Origin: Pelagibacteraceae bacterium AG-414-M23
GTDB lineage: Bacteria > Pseudomonadota > Alphaproteobacteria > Pelagibacterales > Pelagibacteraceae
DNA: 64,000 nucleotides
Assembly: GCA_003214525.1 (NCBI GenBank)
Contig: QCLN01000005.1
Coordinates: forward strand, 18,186 to 82,185
Reading direction: 5' to 3'
Below the pieces are notes generated by a model. That model made no database searches. It saw nothing but the letters and a program-made list of their open reading frames with translations, and was not told the DNA's origin. How positions within the stretch are numbered: position 1 is the stretch's first letter; each line of letters starts with the position of its first letter. Below are positions 24,924 through 33,148 of the stretch, in pieces. Made by a program: the position numbers and the translations under genes.

Positions 24924-25036
24924 TGAAAAAAAATAAAAATAAAAGTTCTATATCATCAAAATTTGCTAGTAAATATATTTACTACTACTATGCATTTTTC
25001 TGGTTAGTTTTAATTTCTTATTTAATTATAAAATAA
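24923..25036 (+). CDS. 37-residue single-helix membrane peptide (not in ORF track)
   Basis: An ATG that shares one base with the SDR stop codon (TAATG) opens a 37-codon frame ending at TAA 25034-25036. The peptide has a basic head (MKKNKNKSSISSKFASK) followed by a Tyr-rich hydrophobic stretch (YIYYYYAFFWLVLISYLII) long enough for one membrane helix, with the positive residues placed for an inside N-terminus. The termination-reinitiation overlap and the sensible topology support a real gene, but it is short and comparison with relatives is needed. Confidence 0.45.
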   Translation: MKKNKNKSSISSKFASKYIYYYYAFFWLVLISYLIIK

Positions 25037-25073
25037 AAAATTAAATTTAAAATATATATATGATTATTACATT

Positions 25074-25502
25074 ATGAAGAAAAATTTAAGTCAAAAACAA
25101 GTTAATTTAATAGCTTGGATAAAACAAAAATGGAAAACTAAATCTGGAAAAAAATCTTCATTAACCGGAGAAAGATATTTGCCTGAAAAAGCTATAAAAG
25201 CACTAGCAAAAAATGATTACAAAGTTACTTCACATTTAAAAATTAAAGCTTTAAAAAAAGGAAAACAATATTCTAAGCAACCAAAATTTATAGTTGAACA
25301 AGTTAGAAAATATAGAAATGAATTTAAATATAAAGTAGCAGATAAAAAAACTGGTAATTATACCCATCCATATTTAAGGAAAAAATTATTTTTACAAATT
25401 AAAGCATCTAAAACCCACGGTACAAAGGCGGGTCAATGGTCAGCCAGAAAAGCTCAACTACTAGCAAAAAAATATAAGCAAATGGGTGGTGGTTATTATT
25501 AA
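25074..25502 (+). CDS. Small basic protein, DUF5872-like, phage-type
   Basis: A 142-residue Lys-rich soluble protein. The first part (KSGKKSSLTGERYLPEKAIKAL ... KGKQYSKQPKFIVEQVRKYR) and the C-terminal part (GQWSARKAQLLAKKYKQMGGGYY) resemble a small-protein domain I remember from marine phages and some bacteria, annotated as DUF5872; I am not certain of the name. No function is known. It stands alone, 37 bp after the small peptide and convergent with folD. A phage or mobile origin is possible, but base composition is like that of its neighbours. Confidence 0.65.
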   Translation: MKKNLSQKQVNLIAWIKQKWKTKSGKKSSLTGERYLPEKAIKALAKNDYKVTSHLKIKALKKGKQYSKQPKFIVEQVRKYRNEFKYKVADKKTGNYTHPYLRKKLFLQIKASKTHGTKAGQWSARKAQLLAKKYKQMGGGYY

Positions 25503-25508
25503 TTATTT

Positions 25509-26348
25509 TTAAGATCTTTTAAAACACTCAATAGTATTTTTTAATAAACATGCAATTGTCATTGGACCAACGCCGCCAGGAACTGGTGTTAAAGCTTTCG
25601 CAACTTTTGAAACTTCATCAAATGCAACATCGCCAACAATACCTTTTTCAGTTTTATTTATTCCTACATCAATAACGATTGCATCTTTCTTTACCCAATC
25701 TCCTTTTACAAGCTCAGGTATTCCAACTGCAGCAACTACAATATCACCCTTTAAACACTCGGCTTTTAGGTCTTTTGTTTTAGAATGTGTAATTGTAACT
25801 GTACAATTTTCTTTTAAAAGAAGTTGCGCCATAGGTTTGCCATTTAAATTTGATCTACCAACTATTACCGCTTTTTTTCCACTTAAATTAGGTTCAATCT
25901 TTTTAATTAATAAATAACATCCAAGCGGCGTACAAGGAATTGAACTATGATAACCTGAAGATAAATTTCCAACATTTATTGGATGAAATCCATCAACATC
26001 TTTGCTCGGTAAAATTTTTTCAATAACTTTTTGCTTATCAATATGCTTGGGCAAAGGTAGTTGAACTAAAATACCAGATACGCCTTGATCTTTATTAAGT
26101 TCAACAATTTTATCTAAAACTGTTTTTTCTTCTACAGATTCTGGATAATTAATTACTTCTGATTTTAAACCTACTTCATTAGCAGCTTTTTCTTTCATAC
26201 GAACATAGATTTGGCTTGGTGCCATATCTCCAATTAAAATTACCGTAAGTCCTGGAATTTTATTGTGTTTTTCCTTTAAACTTAAAACTTCCTTTTTTAA
26301 TTCTTCTCTTAATTCAGCTGCTATTTTTTTTCCGTCTATTAGTATCAT
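25509..26348 (-). CDS. folD: Bifunctional methylenetetrahydrofolate dehydrogenase / methenyl-THF cyclohydrolase
   Basis: FolD interconverts 5,10-methylene-, methenyl- and 10-formyl-THF with NADP in the cytoplasm. The 279-residue sequence contains the active-site segment YVRMKEKAANEVG with the catalytic Lys, VQLPLPKHIDK, GRSNLNGKPMAQLLL for nucleotide binding, and the closing PGGVGPMTIACLLKNT. All are conserved. It is the last gene of a minus-strand run hemC-hemD-mscS-yggT-folD with gaps of a few bases or less. Confidence 0.97.
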   Translation of the reverse strand: MILIDGKKIAAELREELKKEVLSLKEKHNKIPGLTVILIGDMAPSQIYVRMKEKAANEVGLKSEVINYPESVEEKTVLDKIVELNKDQGVSGILVQLPLPKHIDKQKVIEKILPSKDVDGFHPINVGNLSSGYHSSIPCTPLGCYLLIKKIEPNLSGKKAVIVGRSNLNGKPMAQLLLKENCTVTITHSKTKDLKAECLKGDIVVAAVGIPELVKGDWVKKDAIVIDVGINKTEKGIVGDVAFDEVSKVAKALTPVPGGVGPMTIACLLKNTIECFKRS

Positions 26349-26351
26349 GGA

Positions 26352-26645
26352 TTAATTAAATATTATTGGTGCCAAGTAAAGCTTCATACACATTTCTATA
26401 AACCATATCAATAAAAGAAGAACAATCGGTGAGATATCAAAAGCACCAAGATTTGGTAAAAATCTCCTTATTCTGATTAGAAAAGGGTCTGTTAACCTGT
26501 AAGTAAAATCTAATATTGCATAAACAAATCTATTTGATGTATTTAAAATATTAAAAGCTATAAGCCAACTAATAATAACGTTTGCAATAACTACATATGA
26601 ATAAAGTTTTAAAATTTGTAGAATTAAATAAAATATAGCAATCAT
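26352..26645 (-). CDS. YggT family membrane protein
   Basis: A 97-residue protein with two YggT-type membrane segments around the conserved YRLTDPFLIRIRRFLPNLGAFDISPIVLLL. YggT proteins are linked to membrane organisation and osmotic tolerance but have no fixed biochemical role. It overlaps mscS by 4 bp and precedes folD by 3 bp, so all are in one transcript. Another protein with a YggT-like NPLIRLFRP loop is at 38129. Confidence 0.9.
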   Translation of the reverse strand: MIAIFYLILQILKLYSYVVIANVIISWLIAFNILNTSNRFVYAILDFTYRLTDPFLIRIRRFLPNLGAFDISPIVLLLLIWFIEMCMKLYLAPIIFN

Positions 26646-27727
26646 TTCTTTTCTACATAAATAGATTGACTAGGAAAAGCAAATGAGGCCCCATTTTTTT
26701 CAACAATTTGTTTAATTTGAATTGCTAGTCTTTCTTTAACCGCTAACCATTCATCCCAATCATCTGTTTTGGTGAAACAACGAATATACATATCAATAGA
26801 ACTTTCGGCAAAACTATCAACCCTCACTGCATATCCAAGTTCAGGTTTATAGTCCTCATTAGTTTTTATGTAATCTTCAATTTCATTTCTAACTGTTTTA
26901 AGTTGTTCAATTGTTGAGTCATATTGCAGATTAATTGTCCAACTAATAATCCAATTTGTTGTTTGACTTATATTTATTACTGCATTCTCTGCAAATTGAA
27001 AATTTGGAATAATAGCAATTGATTTATCAAATTTTCTTATAACAGTAGATCTAAATCCAATTTTTTCTACTATTCCTTCAATGATTCCTTCAACTAAAAT
27101 CCAGTCCCCCATTTTAAATCTTTTTTCAACTAAAACTAAAATTCCAGAAATAAGATTTTTAAAAAGATCTTGAGCCCCTAAAGCTACAGCTACACCAAAA
27201 AGTCCAAGTCCTGCAATAATTGGTCCGATTTTTATTCCCCACAACTCAAGTACTGCTGCGGTTCCTAAAATAAAAATTAATATTTTTAATGATTTAATTA
27301 TCCATCCAATTAATTCTCGGGTTAATATTTTTCCAAGACCACTAAGAATATATGAAATTGGTTCTATAATTTGGTGAATAATCCAAAAAATTAATATTGT
27401 AATTAAAGTCCTGTTTATATTATCCACAAAATTTCTGGTTTCATCTGAAAAGGACATATAATAACTCGCAATAAAAAAACCTAAAACTATAGGCAAAAAT
27501 CTAGCGGGACCAACCATCGCTTTTACAAAAGTATCATCAAGTTTATTGGTAGTTCTTTTTGATATTATTTCTAATTTTTTGATTATAAGTCTACTAATTA
27601 ATCCTCTGAAAATTAAAAAAACTAAAAAAATTCCTAATCCAATTAATATTTCAAAAATATCAATACCTAGGATTCCTTTATCCCAAACTGATAAGAACAA
27701 ATCTTTAAAATTTATAAAAATATCCAT
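26642..27727 (-). CDS. MscS-family mechanosensitive ion channel
   Basis: A small-conductance mechanosensitive channel homologue of 361 residues with about four to five membrane segments before the pore helix. The pore-lining region reads GLGLFGVAVALGAQDLFKNLISG, followed by VEKRFKMGDWI and the beta-domain segment GIVEKIGFRSTVIRKFDKSIAIIPN. It vents solutes on hypo-osmotic shock in characterised relatives. It lies between hemD (1 bp) and yggT (4-bp overlap). No regulatory element is seen. Confidence 0.93.
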   Translation of the reverse strand: MDIFINFKDLFLSVWDKGILGIDIFEILIGLGIFLVFLIFRGLISRLIIKKLEIISKRTTNKLDDTFVKAMVGPARFLPIVLGFFIASYYMSFSDETRNFVDNINRTLITILIFWIIHQIIEPISYILSGLGKILTRELIGWIIKSLKILIFILGTAAVLELWGIKIGPIIAGLGLFGVAVALGAQDLFKNLISGILVLVEKRFKMGDWILVEGIIEGIVEKIGFRSTVIRKFDKSIAIIPNFQFAENAVINISQTTNWIISWTINLQYDSTIEQLKTVRNEIEDYIKTNEDYKPELGYAVRVDSFAESSIDMYIRCFTKTDDWDEWLAVKERLAIQIKQIVEKNGASFAFPSQSIYVEKK

Positions 27728-27728
27728 A

Positions 27729-28427
27729 TTAAATTTTATATAATAAAAATTCCTCCTCTCCTGGACTAAATAAGAAAATTTTTTTCCACTTTACTTCATT
27801 TAGTACAGAAGATGTTTTTTCTCCTATACACATTAAATTGGTATTCATCCAGCTGTCAATTAATTGATATTTTTTTATTATATTTAGTAAGCTTTTTGCA
27901 CTGTTTTCAGAATAAACATAAACAATATCTGGAATATTTTTTTTAAGTTCCTCAATAACATTATTTTGAAATTCACCAATATGTTCAACTGTATAATTAA
28001 TAATCCTAGATATATTATATCCCTCATTAGTAAGTTCTTTATCTAAATTAGAAGATATAAATTCACCACTAATATATAAAATTTTTCCATCTTTTTTATG
28101 ATGATTTTGTAAAATTAATTCCTTAAGAGCCCTTACGTTTCCATCCGCAGCAATTACATTTTGAAAACCTAAGCTTCTCGCAAACTTTTCTGTTGCAGAC
28201 CCAACACAAAAACATTTAACGGTCTTGTTGATTAAATCTATAGTTAAATTTTTAATTGAATTTGAGCTAGTAAAAATAATTGCAGAATAATCATTAAAAT
28301 TTGGTTCTTTGTATTCTATTTTTTTTATTTTTATTACAGGCAAATGAGAAACGACATGTCCTAAATCTTTAAACTTAATCAATAAATTTCCACAGTCTTC
28401 TAATGGTCTTGTTAATAATATATGCAT
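27729..28427 (-). CDS. hemD: Uroporphyrinogen-III synthase
   Basis: HemD cyclises hydroxymethylbilane with inversion of ring D. The family is weakly conserved, but the 232-residue protein has typical points: opening ILLTRPLEDCGNLLIKFKDLGH, IIFTSSNSIKNL, CVGSATEKFARSLGF, ILYISGEF and the late DIVYVYSENSAKSLLNII. Its position, sharing one base with the end of hemC, makes the call secure. Length is slightly short but complete. Confidence 0.92.
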   Translation of the reverse strand: MHILLTRPLEDCGNLLIKFKDLGHVVSHLPVIKIKKIEYKEPNFNDYSAIIFTSSNSIKNLTIDLINKTVKCFCVGSATEKFARSLGFQNVIAADGNVRALKELILQNHHKKDGKILYISGEFISSNLDKELTNEGYNISRIINYTVEHIGEFQNNVIEELKKNIPDIVYVYSENSAKSLLNIIKKYQLIDSWMNTNLMCIGEKTSSVLNEVKWKKIFLFSPGEEEFLLYKI

Positions 28428-29338
28428 TATTTTTTATAACTGTCCTTAGACTCTCTTTTAAGATAATTTCCTAATTCTATACTTACTTTCAAGAAATTTG
28501 AAATTTTATCTTTAATTATTTTAAAAAACCTTTGTTTACCATCTAATGAAAAAAGTTCGCCACTAATTTCAAAATCATCGTTGTTAATCTTAGAAAAAAT
28601 ACCTACTGCTGTATGACAATCACCCTCTAAAATTTTTAAAACTTTACGTTCTGCTTGAGCAGATATGTTGGAAATTTTATCATTAACTTTGTTTAGTATT
28701 TTTATAATTTCTTTATCGTCCTCTCTACATTGAATAGAAACGATTCCTTGGCCTGCACTTGGTATTATTTCTTGAGTTGAAAATTCTTGTGAAATTAAAT
28801 GATCTAAGTCTAAAGATTTTATTCCTGCTTTAGCAAGAATGATTCCATCATAATCTTTATTGTTTATTTTAGATATTCTTGTATCAATGTTTCCTCTTAT
28901 AGTTTTATAATTTAAATCATTTCTAATTCTCTTAAGTTGAAACTCTCTTCTATAAGAAGAAGTTCCTATAATGGCATTTGAATTTAACTCGCTAAATTTT
29001 TTATTCTCTTTTGATATAAGTATTTCTTCAGGAGCGTTTCTTTTAAGAAAACAATTTGAAATTAGTCCTAAAGTTTCCTCGGATGGCATATCTTTTAAAG
29101 AATGAACTGCAAGATCTATTTTTTTATCAATTAGCTCTTCTTCTATCTTTTTCGAAAATAGACCTTTCCCACCAATTTCAGATAATCTATCTTTTTGGTT
29201 TTTATCACCATCGGTAGTTATTTTTACGATCTCTATTTCGCCAGGAAAAACTTTGCTTATTTCATTTTTAGCTCGATTAGCATAAATCATAGCTAATTTG
29301 CTTGCCCTGGATCCAATTAATATTTTATTTTTTTTCAT
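28427..29338 (-). CDS. hemC: Porphobilinogen deaminase (hydroxymethylbilane synthase)
   Basis: HemC polymerises four porphobilinogens into hydroxymethylbilane. The 303-residue protein has GSRASKLAMIYA (9-20), HSLKDMPSE, GTSSYRREFQLKRI, IRGNIDTRI and the cofactor-anchoring Cys in EGDCHTAVG. It is the first gene of the hemC-hemD-mscS-yggT-folD run and is divergent from tsaD with a 51-bp gap, so promoters of both lie in that gap. Confidence 0.96.
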   Translation of the reverse strand: MKKNKILIGSRASKLAMIYANRAKNEISKVFPGEIEIVKITTDGDKNQKDRLSEIGGKGLFSKKIEEELIDKKIDLAVHSLKDMPSEETLGLISNCFLKRNAPEEILISKENKKFSELNSNAIIGTSSYRREFQLKRIRNDLNYKTIRGNIDTRISKINNKDYDGIILAKAGIKSLDLDHLISQEFSTQEIIPSAGQGIVSIQCREDDKEIIKILNKVNDKISNISAQAERKVLKILEGDCHTAVGIFSKINNDDFEISGELFSLDGKQRFFKIIKDKISNFLKVSIELGNYLKRESKDSYKK

Positions 29339-29389
29339 TAATTGTTTTATATTTAAATCTTATAATCTATTTGTACTATCTAAAAAATT

Positions 29390-30460
29390 ATGAATAAAAA
29401 AATTACAATTTTAGGCATTGAATCAAGTTGTGACGAAACCGCTGTATCAATAGTCCAAGAAGAAAATGGAAAAATAAAGATTTTATCAAATATTGTATCT
29501 AGTCAATTTGATATTCATAGGGAGTTTGGAGGGGTTGTGCCTGAGTTGGCGGCTAGAGCACATGTAGAGAAAATCGATTTAATTGCTGAAAAAGCAATTT
29601 CTGAAAGCAAAATAAATATTGAAGATATTGATGCGGTAGCTGCAACTGCTGGACCAGGATTAATAGTATGCTTAACCGTAGGATTAAATTTTGGAAAAAC
29701 AATTTCAGCATCATTAAGTAAACCTTTTATTGCTGTAAATCACTTGGAAGGTCATGCTTTAAGTCCAAAATTAAATACAAATCTAAAATTTCCTTATTTG
29801 TTATTATTAATTTCTGGTGGACATACACAATATTTGTCTGTTGAAAATTTAGGAAACTATAAAAGATTAGGTACAACAATTGATGATGCCTTGGGAGAAG
29901 CATTTGATAAAACTGCAAAAATTATCGGAATTGAATTTCCAGGTGGACCTAAGATAGAAAAGTATGCAAAACAAGGAGATGGGAATAGATTTAATTTGCC
30001 CAAACCAATATTAAATAGAGGTGGTTGTAATCTATCATTTGCAGGATTAAAAACAGCAATACTAAGAATACAATCAGAAATAAAAAATGAACAAGATAAA
30101 TTTGATCTTGCAGCTTCATTTCAAAAAACTGTTGAAAAAATTCTTTATGAAAAAACTAAGATAGCATTTAAAATGTATTTAAATCAAAACAAAAATTTTA
30201 AAAAAACTTTTGTAGTAGCTGGAGGCGTTGCTGCAAACAAAGGTATAAAAGATAAATTAACAAAATTATCAGAAGATAATAAATTTGAATGTATATTTCC
30301 TGATATCAGCTTATGCAGTGATAATGCAGCGATGATTGCATTAGTAGGTTTAGAAAAATATAAGAAAAAATTATTTGATAAATTAAATTTTAAAGTTAAT
30401 CCAAGATGGCAATTGGATGAAAAGGCACAATTCCTTAAAGGTGCTGGTGTAAAAATTTAA
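29390..30460 (+). CDS. tsaD: tRNA N6-threonylcarbamoyladenosine transferase TsaD
   Basis: TsaD transfers threonylcarbamoyl to A37 of ANN-decoding tRNAs, with TsaB and TsaE. The 356-residue sequence contains GIESSCDETAVSIV (9-22), PELAARAHVEKI, the metal-binding His118 and His122 in NHLEGHALSP, LISGGHTQ, AGLKTAI and VVAGGVAAN. All conserved motifs are present. It is divergent from hemC. Directly after its stop codon lies a short fragment resembling the start of an EVE-domain gene. Confidence 0.97.
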   Translation: MNKKITILGIESSCDETAVSIVQEENGKIKILSNIVSSQFDIHREFGGVVPELAARAHVEKIDLIAEKAISESKINIEDIDAVAATAGPGLIVCLTVGLNFGKTISASLSKPFIAVNHLEGHALSPKLNTNLKFPYLLLLISGGHTQYLSVENLGNYKRLGTTIDDALGEAFDKTAKIIGIEFPGGPKIEKYAKQGDGNRFNLPKPILNRGGCNLSFAGLKTAILRIQSEIKNEQDKFDLAASFQKTVEKILYEKTKIAFKMYLNQNKNFKKTFVVAGGVAANKGIKDKLTKLSEDNKFECIFPDISLCSDNAAMIALVGLEKYKKKLFDKLNFKVNPRWQLDEKAQFLKGAGVKI

Positions 30461-30462
30461 TT

Positions 30463-30507
30463 ATGAATTATTGGTTACTTAAACCAAAGCTTTTAATACA
30501 TCGATAA
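30463..30507 (+). pseudogene. Possible vestige of the 5' end of an EVE-domain gene
   Basis: Two bases after the tsaD stop an ATG opens 14 codons, MNYWLLKPKLLIHR, then a stop. The first eight residues resemble the start of EVE-domain proteins (M-x-YWL-x-KSEP), and the DNA TGGTTACTTAAACCA matches the real EVE gene start at 32738 (TGGCTACTTAAATCA) in 13 of 15 bases. It may be the broken original start left when the autotransporter-like gene was inserted. The match is short, so chance is possible. Confidence 0.35.
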
Positions 30508-30625
30508 AACTCCTGCTTACCTTTTACTTATCTTTACAATTAAAATTGTTGATTAAAGCTAATTAAAAAACATAGATGTGCTTTGCGCGGTGTAGTACAT
30601 TTTTAAATTAGATTAATAATTTTAA

Positions 30626-32671
30626 ATGAAAAAACTTTTACTAATCTTGTTTCTAGTTTTATTGTATTCTAAAGCTTTTGCTGAACCTACATTCGTTGAT
30701 AGTTTTAGTGTAGACTCTGAAGAGGATAGACCAAGAGGAATAACATTTAACAATAATGGTACTAAGATGTTTATTATTGGCTGGAGAGGTGATGATGTTA
30801 ATGAATATACATTAAGTACAGCTTGGGATGTCTCTACAGCCTCTTTTGTAGATAGTACAAGCAGTATAGACGCCGATGGAAGAGATGTAAGATTTAACCC
30901 AGATGGAACTAAAATGTTTGTTTTGGGTAGAGGTAGTGATAAAGTTTATGCTTTCTCACTAAGTACGGCCTTTGATATTTCAACTTCCTCTTCTATTAAT
31001 AATTTTAGCGTAACTTCTGAAGAGATAGATGCAAATGGTTTAGCATTTAATTTGGATGGAACCAAAATGTATGTTGTGGGTGAAGATGCTGACTATGTTA
31101 ATGAATATACATTAAGTAAAGGTTTTGATCTTTCAACAGCAGTATATGCAGGCGATGGTGAGAGGGTTTTTGTTAGAGGTCAAGAGACTATACCAATAGA
31201 TATAGATTTTAATTCAGATGGAACTAAAATGTATATTGTTGGCTGGAGTGGAAAAGACATAAATGAATATACTTTAAGCACAGCTTTTGATGTCTCCACC
31301 GCCTCTTTTGAAGGTAGTTTTAGTGTAGAATCTGAAGATGATGACCCAGCAGCTTTAGCATTTAGTTCAGATGGAACTAAGATGTTTGTTGTGGGTGGCG
31401 TTGGTGAAGATGTTAATGAATATACTTTATCTTGTTACTATGGTGTTGTTAATTGTTCTAATCCGACTACTTTAAAGAATGTTCTAGGATCAATTGAAGC
31501 TCAAACGGAAACAGCAAGACGAATTGTTCAGCATGTTACAACTCCAGTACTTAATCGTATGGATTGGCTAAGACGACATAGAAAAGAAGATAGTTTAACC
31601 AATCAAAATATTAAATTTAATTTTTCAAATGAAATGCTCGCATCCCTATCAAAAGTTATGCCAGTGGCAGCCAAAGTAAATGAGGCTTCAAATTTATCTG
31701 ATAATTGGTCATTTTGGAGTGAAGGTAGTGTTAGTGTTGGTAAAGTTGGAGATACAGCATTGTCATCTTCAAAAGATATAAATAGCAATGGTATTACAGT
31801 TGGTATTGATAAGAAAATTAATGAAAACAAATTGTATGGATACGCTCTTCGATTTGGCAAAGATGATGTTGATGTAGGTAAATTTACTTCTTTAGATACT
31901 AGCTCTTATAGTTTATCTGCTTATGGAACTTTTCCCCACGATGATACGAAATTTGTTGAAGGTATTCTTGGAATAAGTGCGCTGAAGACAGATCATATTA
32001 CACAAGGTGGGGGCACTAATAGAACAGGCGAAAGAAACGGCAGACAGATATTTGGATCGATTAATTATCTTACAACATTTAATAAAGATAAATTTGACAT
32101 TACACCAAGTGCAAGAGTTGATCTTAGTTATACAGAATTATCTGAATATAGCGAAATAGGAACTTCTGCTCTCATTTATGATAAACAAAAAATAGAAACA
32201 GGTATGATATCTGCGGGCTTTACATTAAGTAATGTTATTAAATATAATAATATAACATTTAAACCAAGTGGAGGTTTGGAGCTTGGATTAGACTTTAGTC
32301 CTTCTTCAGCTGCTACAGTTTCTTATGTTACGGATCCAAATACAAATTATACTTCATTTATTGGGCAAGACTCTAAAAATATAAAAGCAAATCTTGGATT
32401 TGATTTAATAATGAAGAATGGTTTTTCGTTGATGACTAACTATGAAAGAAATCAAAGTGACAATAGTCATAGTGACACTTTATATTTAGGAGCTGGCTAT
32501 ATACCTTCTGAAGATATCGAATATGCTATGTCCTTAGAAGATGATGATAAAGTTTTTTTTAATTATAAAAGAAATATAAATGGTTTTGATATTACATTTG
32601 GTTCAAATTATAGTTTGATGAGTGAAATACCTGAGTATGCTGCAAACTTAGAAATTTCAAAAAGATTCTAG
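30626..32671 (+). CDS. Autotransporter-like outer-membrane protein with five beta-propeller-type repeats
   Basis: A 681-residue surface protein. Residues 1-19 are a Sec signal (cleavage after AFA). Residues about 24-270 hold five repeats of 49-54 residues with the core F-x-x-DGTKM-[FY]-x-x-G and NEYTLSTAFD-[VL]-STA, as in beta-propeller proteins. A linker (GSIEAQTETARR...) leads to about residues 365-681, a beta-barrel of the autotransporter type (WSFWSEGSVSVGKVGD opening) that ends in ISKRF with a terminal Phe. The likely role is display of the propeller at the cell surface; the ligand is unknown. It appears inserted between tsaD and the EVE gene. Confidence 0.82.
   Translation: MKKLLLILFLVLLYSKAFAEPTFVDSFSVDSEEDRPRGITFNNNGTKMFIIGWRGDDVNEYTLSTAWDVSTASFVDSTSSIDADGRDVRFNPDGTKMFVLGRGSDKVYAFSLSTAFDISTSSSINNFSVTSEEIDANGLAFNLDGTKMYVVGEDADYVNEYTLSKGFDLSTAVYAGDGERVFVRGQETIPIDIDFNSDGTKMYIVGWSGKDINEYTLSTAFDVSTASFEGSFSVESEDDDPAALAFSSDGTKMFVVGGVGEDVNEYTLSCYYGVVNCSNPTTLKNVLGSIEAQTETARRIVQHVTTPVLNRMDWLRRHRKEDSLTNQNIKFNFSNEMLASLSKVMPVAAKVNEASNLSDNWSFWSEGSVSVGKVGDTALSSSKDINSNGITVGIDKKINENKLYGYALRFGKDDVDVGKFTSLDTSSYSLSAYGTFPHDDTKFVEGILGISALKTDHITQGGGTNRTGERNGRQIFGSINYLTTFNKDKFDITPSARVDLSYTELSEYSEIGTSALIYDKQKIETGMISAGFTLSNVIKYNNITFKPSGGLELGLDFSPSSAATVSYVTDPNTNYTSFIGQDSKNIKANLGFDLIMKNGFSLMTNYERNQSDNSHSDTLYLGAGYIPSEDIEYAMSLEDDDKVFFNYKRNINGFDITFGSNYSLMSEIPEYAANLEISKRF
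30695..31435 (+). repeat. Five tandem coding repeats (about 150 bp each) in the autotransporter passenger
   Basis: The motif GTKM recurs at residues 45, 94, 145, 199 and 250, giving spacings of 49, 51, 54 and 51 codons. DNA similarity is also clear, for example AATGAATATAC-TTAAG-AC blocks in repeats 1, 3 and 4. Such near-identical units can recombine and change copy number. Confidence 0.85.
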
Positions 32672-32722
32672 AGAATTATGATAAGTATTGTTTAATTTAA
32701 AAAAAAATTTATCCTATAAATT

Positions 32723-33145
32723 ATGGGAAAAAAATGGCTACTTAAATCAGAACCAGATGTCTGGTCTTTAGATCAACAAATAAAATGTGGAACAAAGGGA
32801 TCTATGTGGGATGGAGTAAGAAATTATCAGGCAGCAAATAATTTGAAAAAAATGAAAAAAGGAGATCTCTGTTTTTTTTATCATTCAAATATCGGAAAAG
32901 AAATAGTGGGCATAGTAAGTATAATAAAAGAAGCACATCCAGACCCAACTGATAAAACAAAAAAATTCGTTGCTGTCCAAGTTAGGTTTGAAAAGAAGTT
33001 GGAACACCCTGTAAGCCTAGAAAGTATTAAAAAAACTAGAGAATTAAAAGATTTACCATTAATAAAACAGAGTAGGCTATCAGTTATGCCCGTAGGTACT
33101 AAACACTGGAAAAATATTTTGAACATGAGTAAAATAGTTAAATAA
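32723..33145 (+). CDS. EVE domain-containing protein
   Basis: A 140-residue single EVE domain (PUA-like fold), related to human THYN1. It starts WLLKSEPDVWSLDQQ, followed by MWDGVRNYQAANNLKKMKKGDLCFFYHSN and VGIVSIIKEAHPDPT, all typical. EVE domains bind modified cytosine or RNA in studied cases; the cellular role in these bacteria is unclear. It lies 3 bp before acs. A degenerate copy of its start seems to lie beside tsaD. Confidence 0.93.
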   Translation: MGKKWLLKSEPDVWSLDQQIKCGTKGSMWDGVRNYQAANNLKKMKKGDLCFFYHSNIGKEIVGIVSIIKEAHPDPTDKTKKFVAVQVRFEKKLEHPVSLESIKKTRELKDLPLIKQSRLSVMPVGTKHWKNILNMSKIVK

Positions 33146-33148
33146 AAC

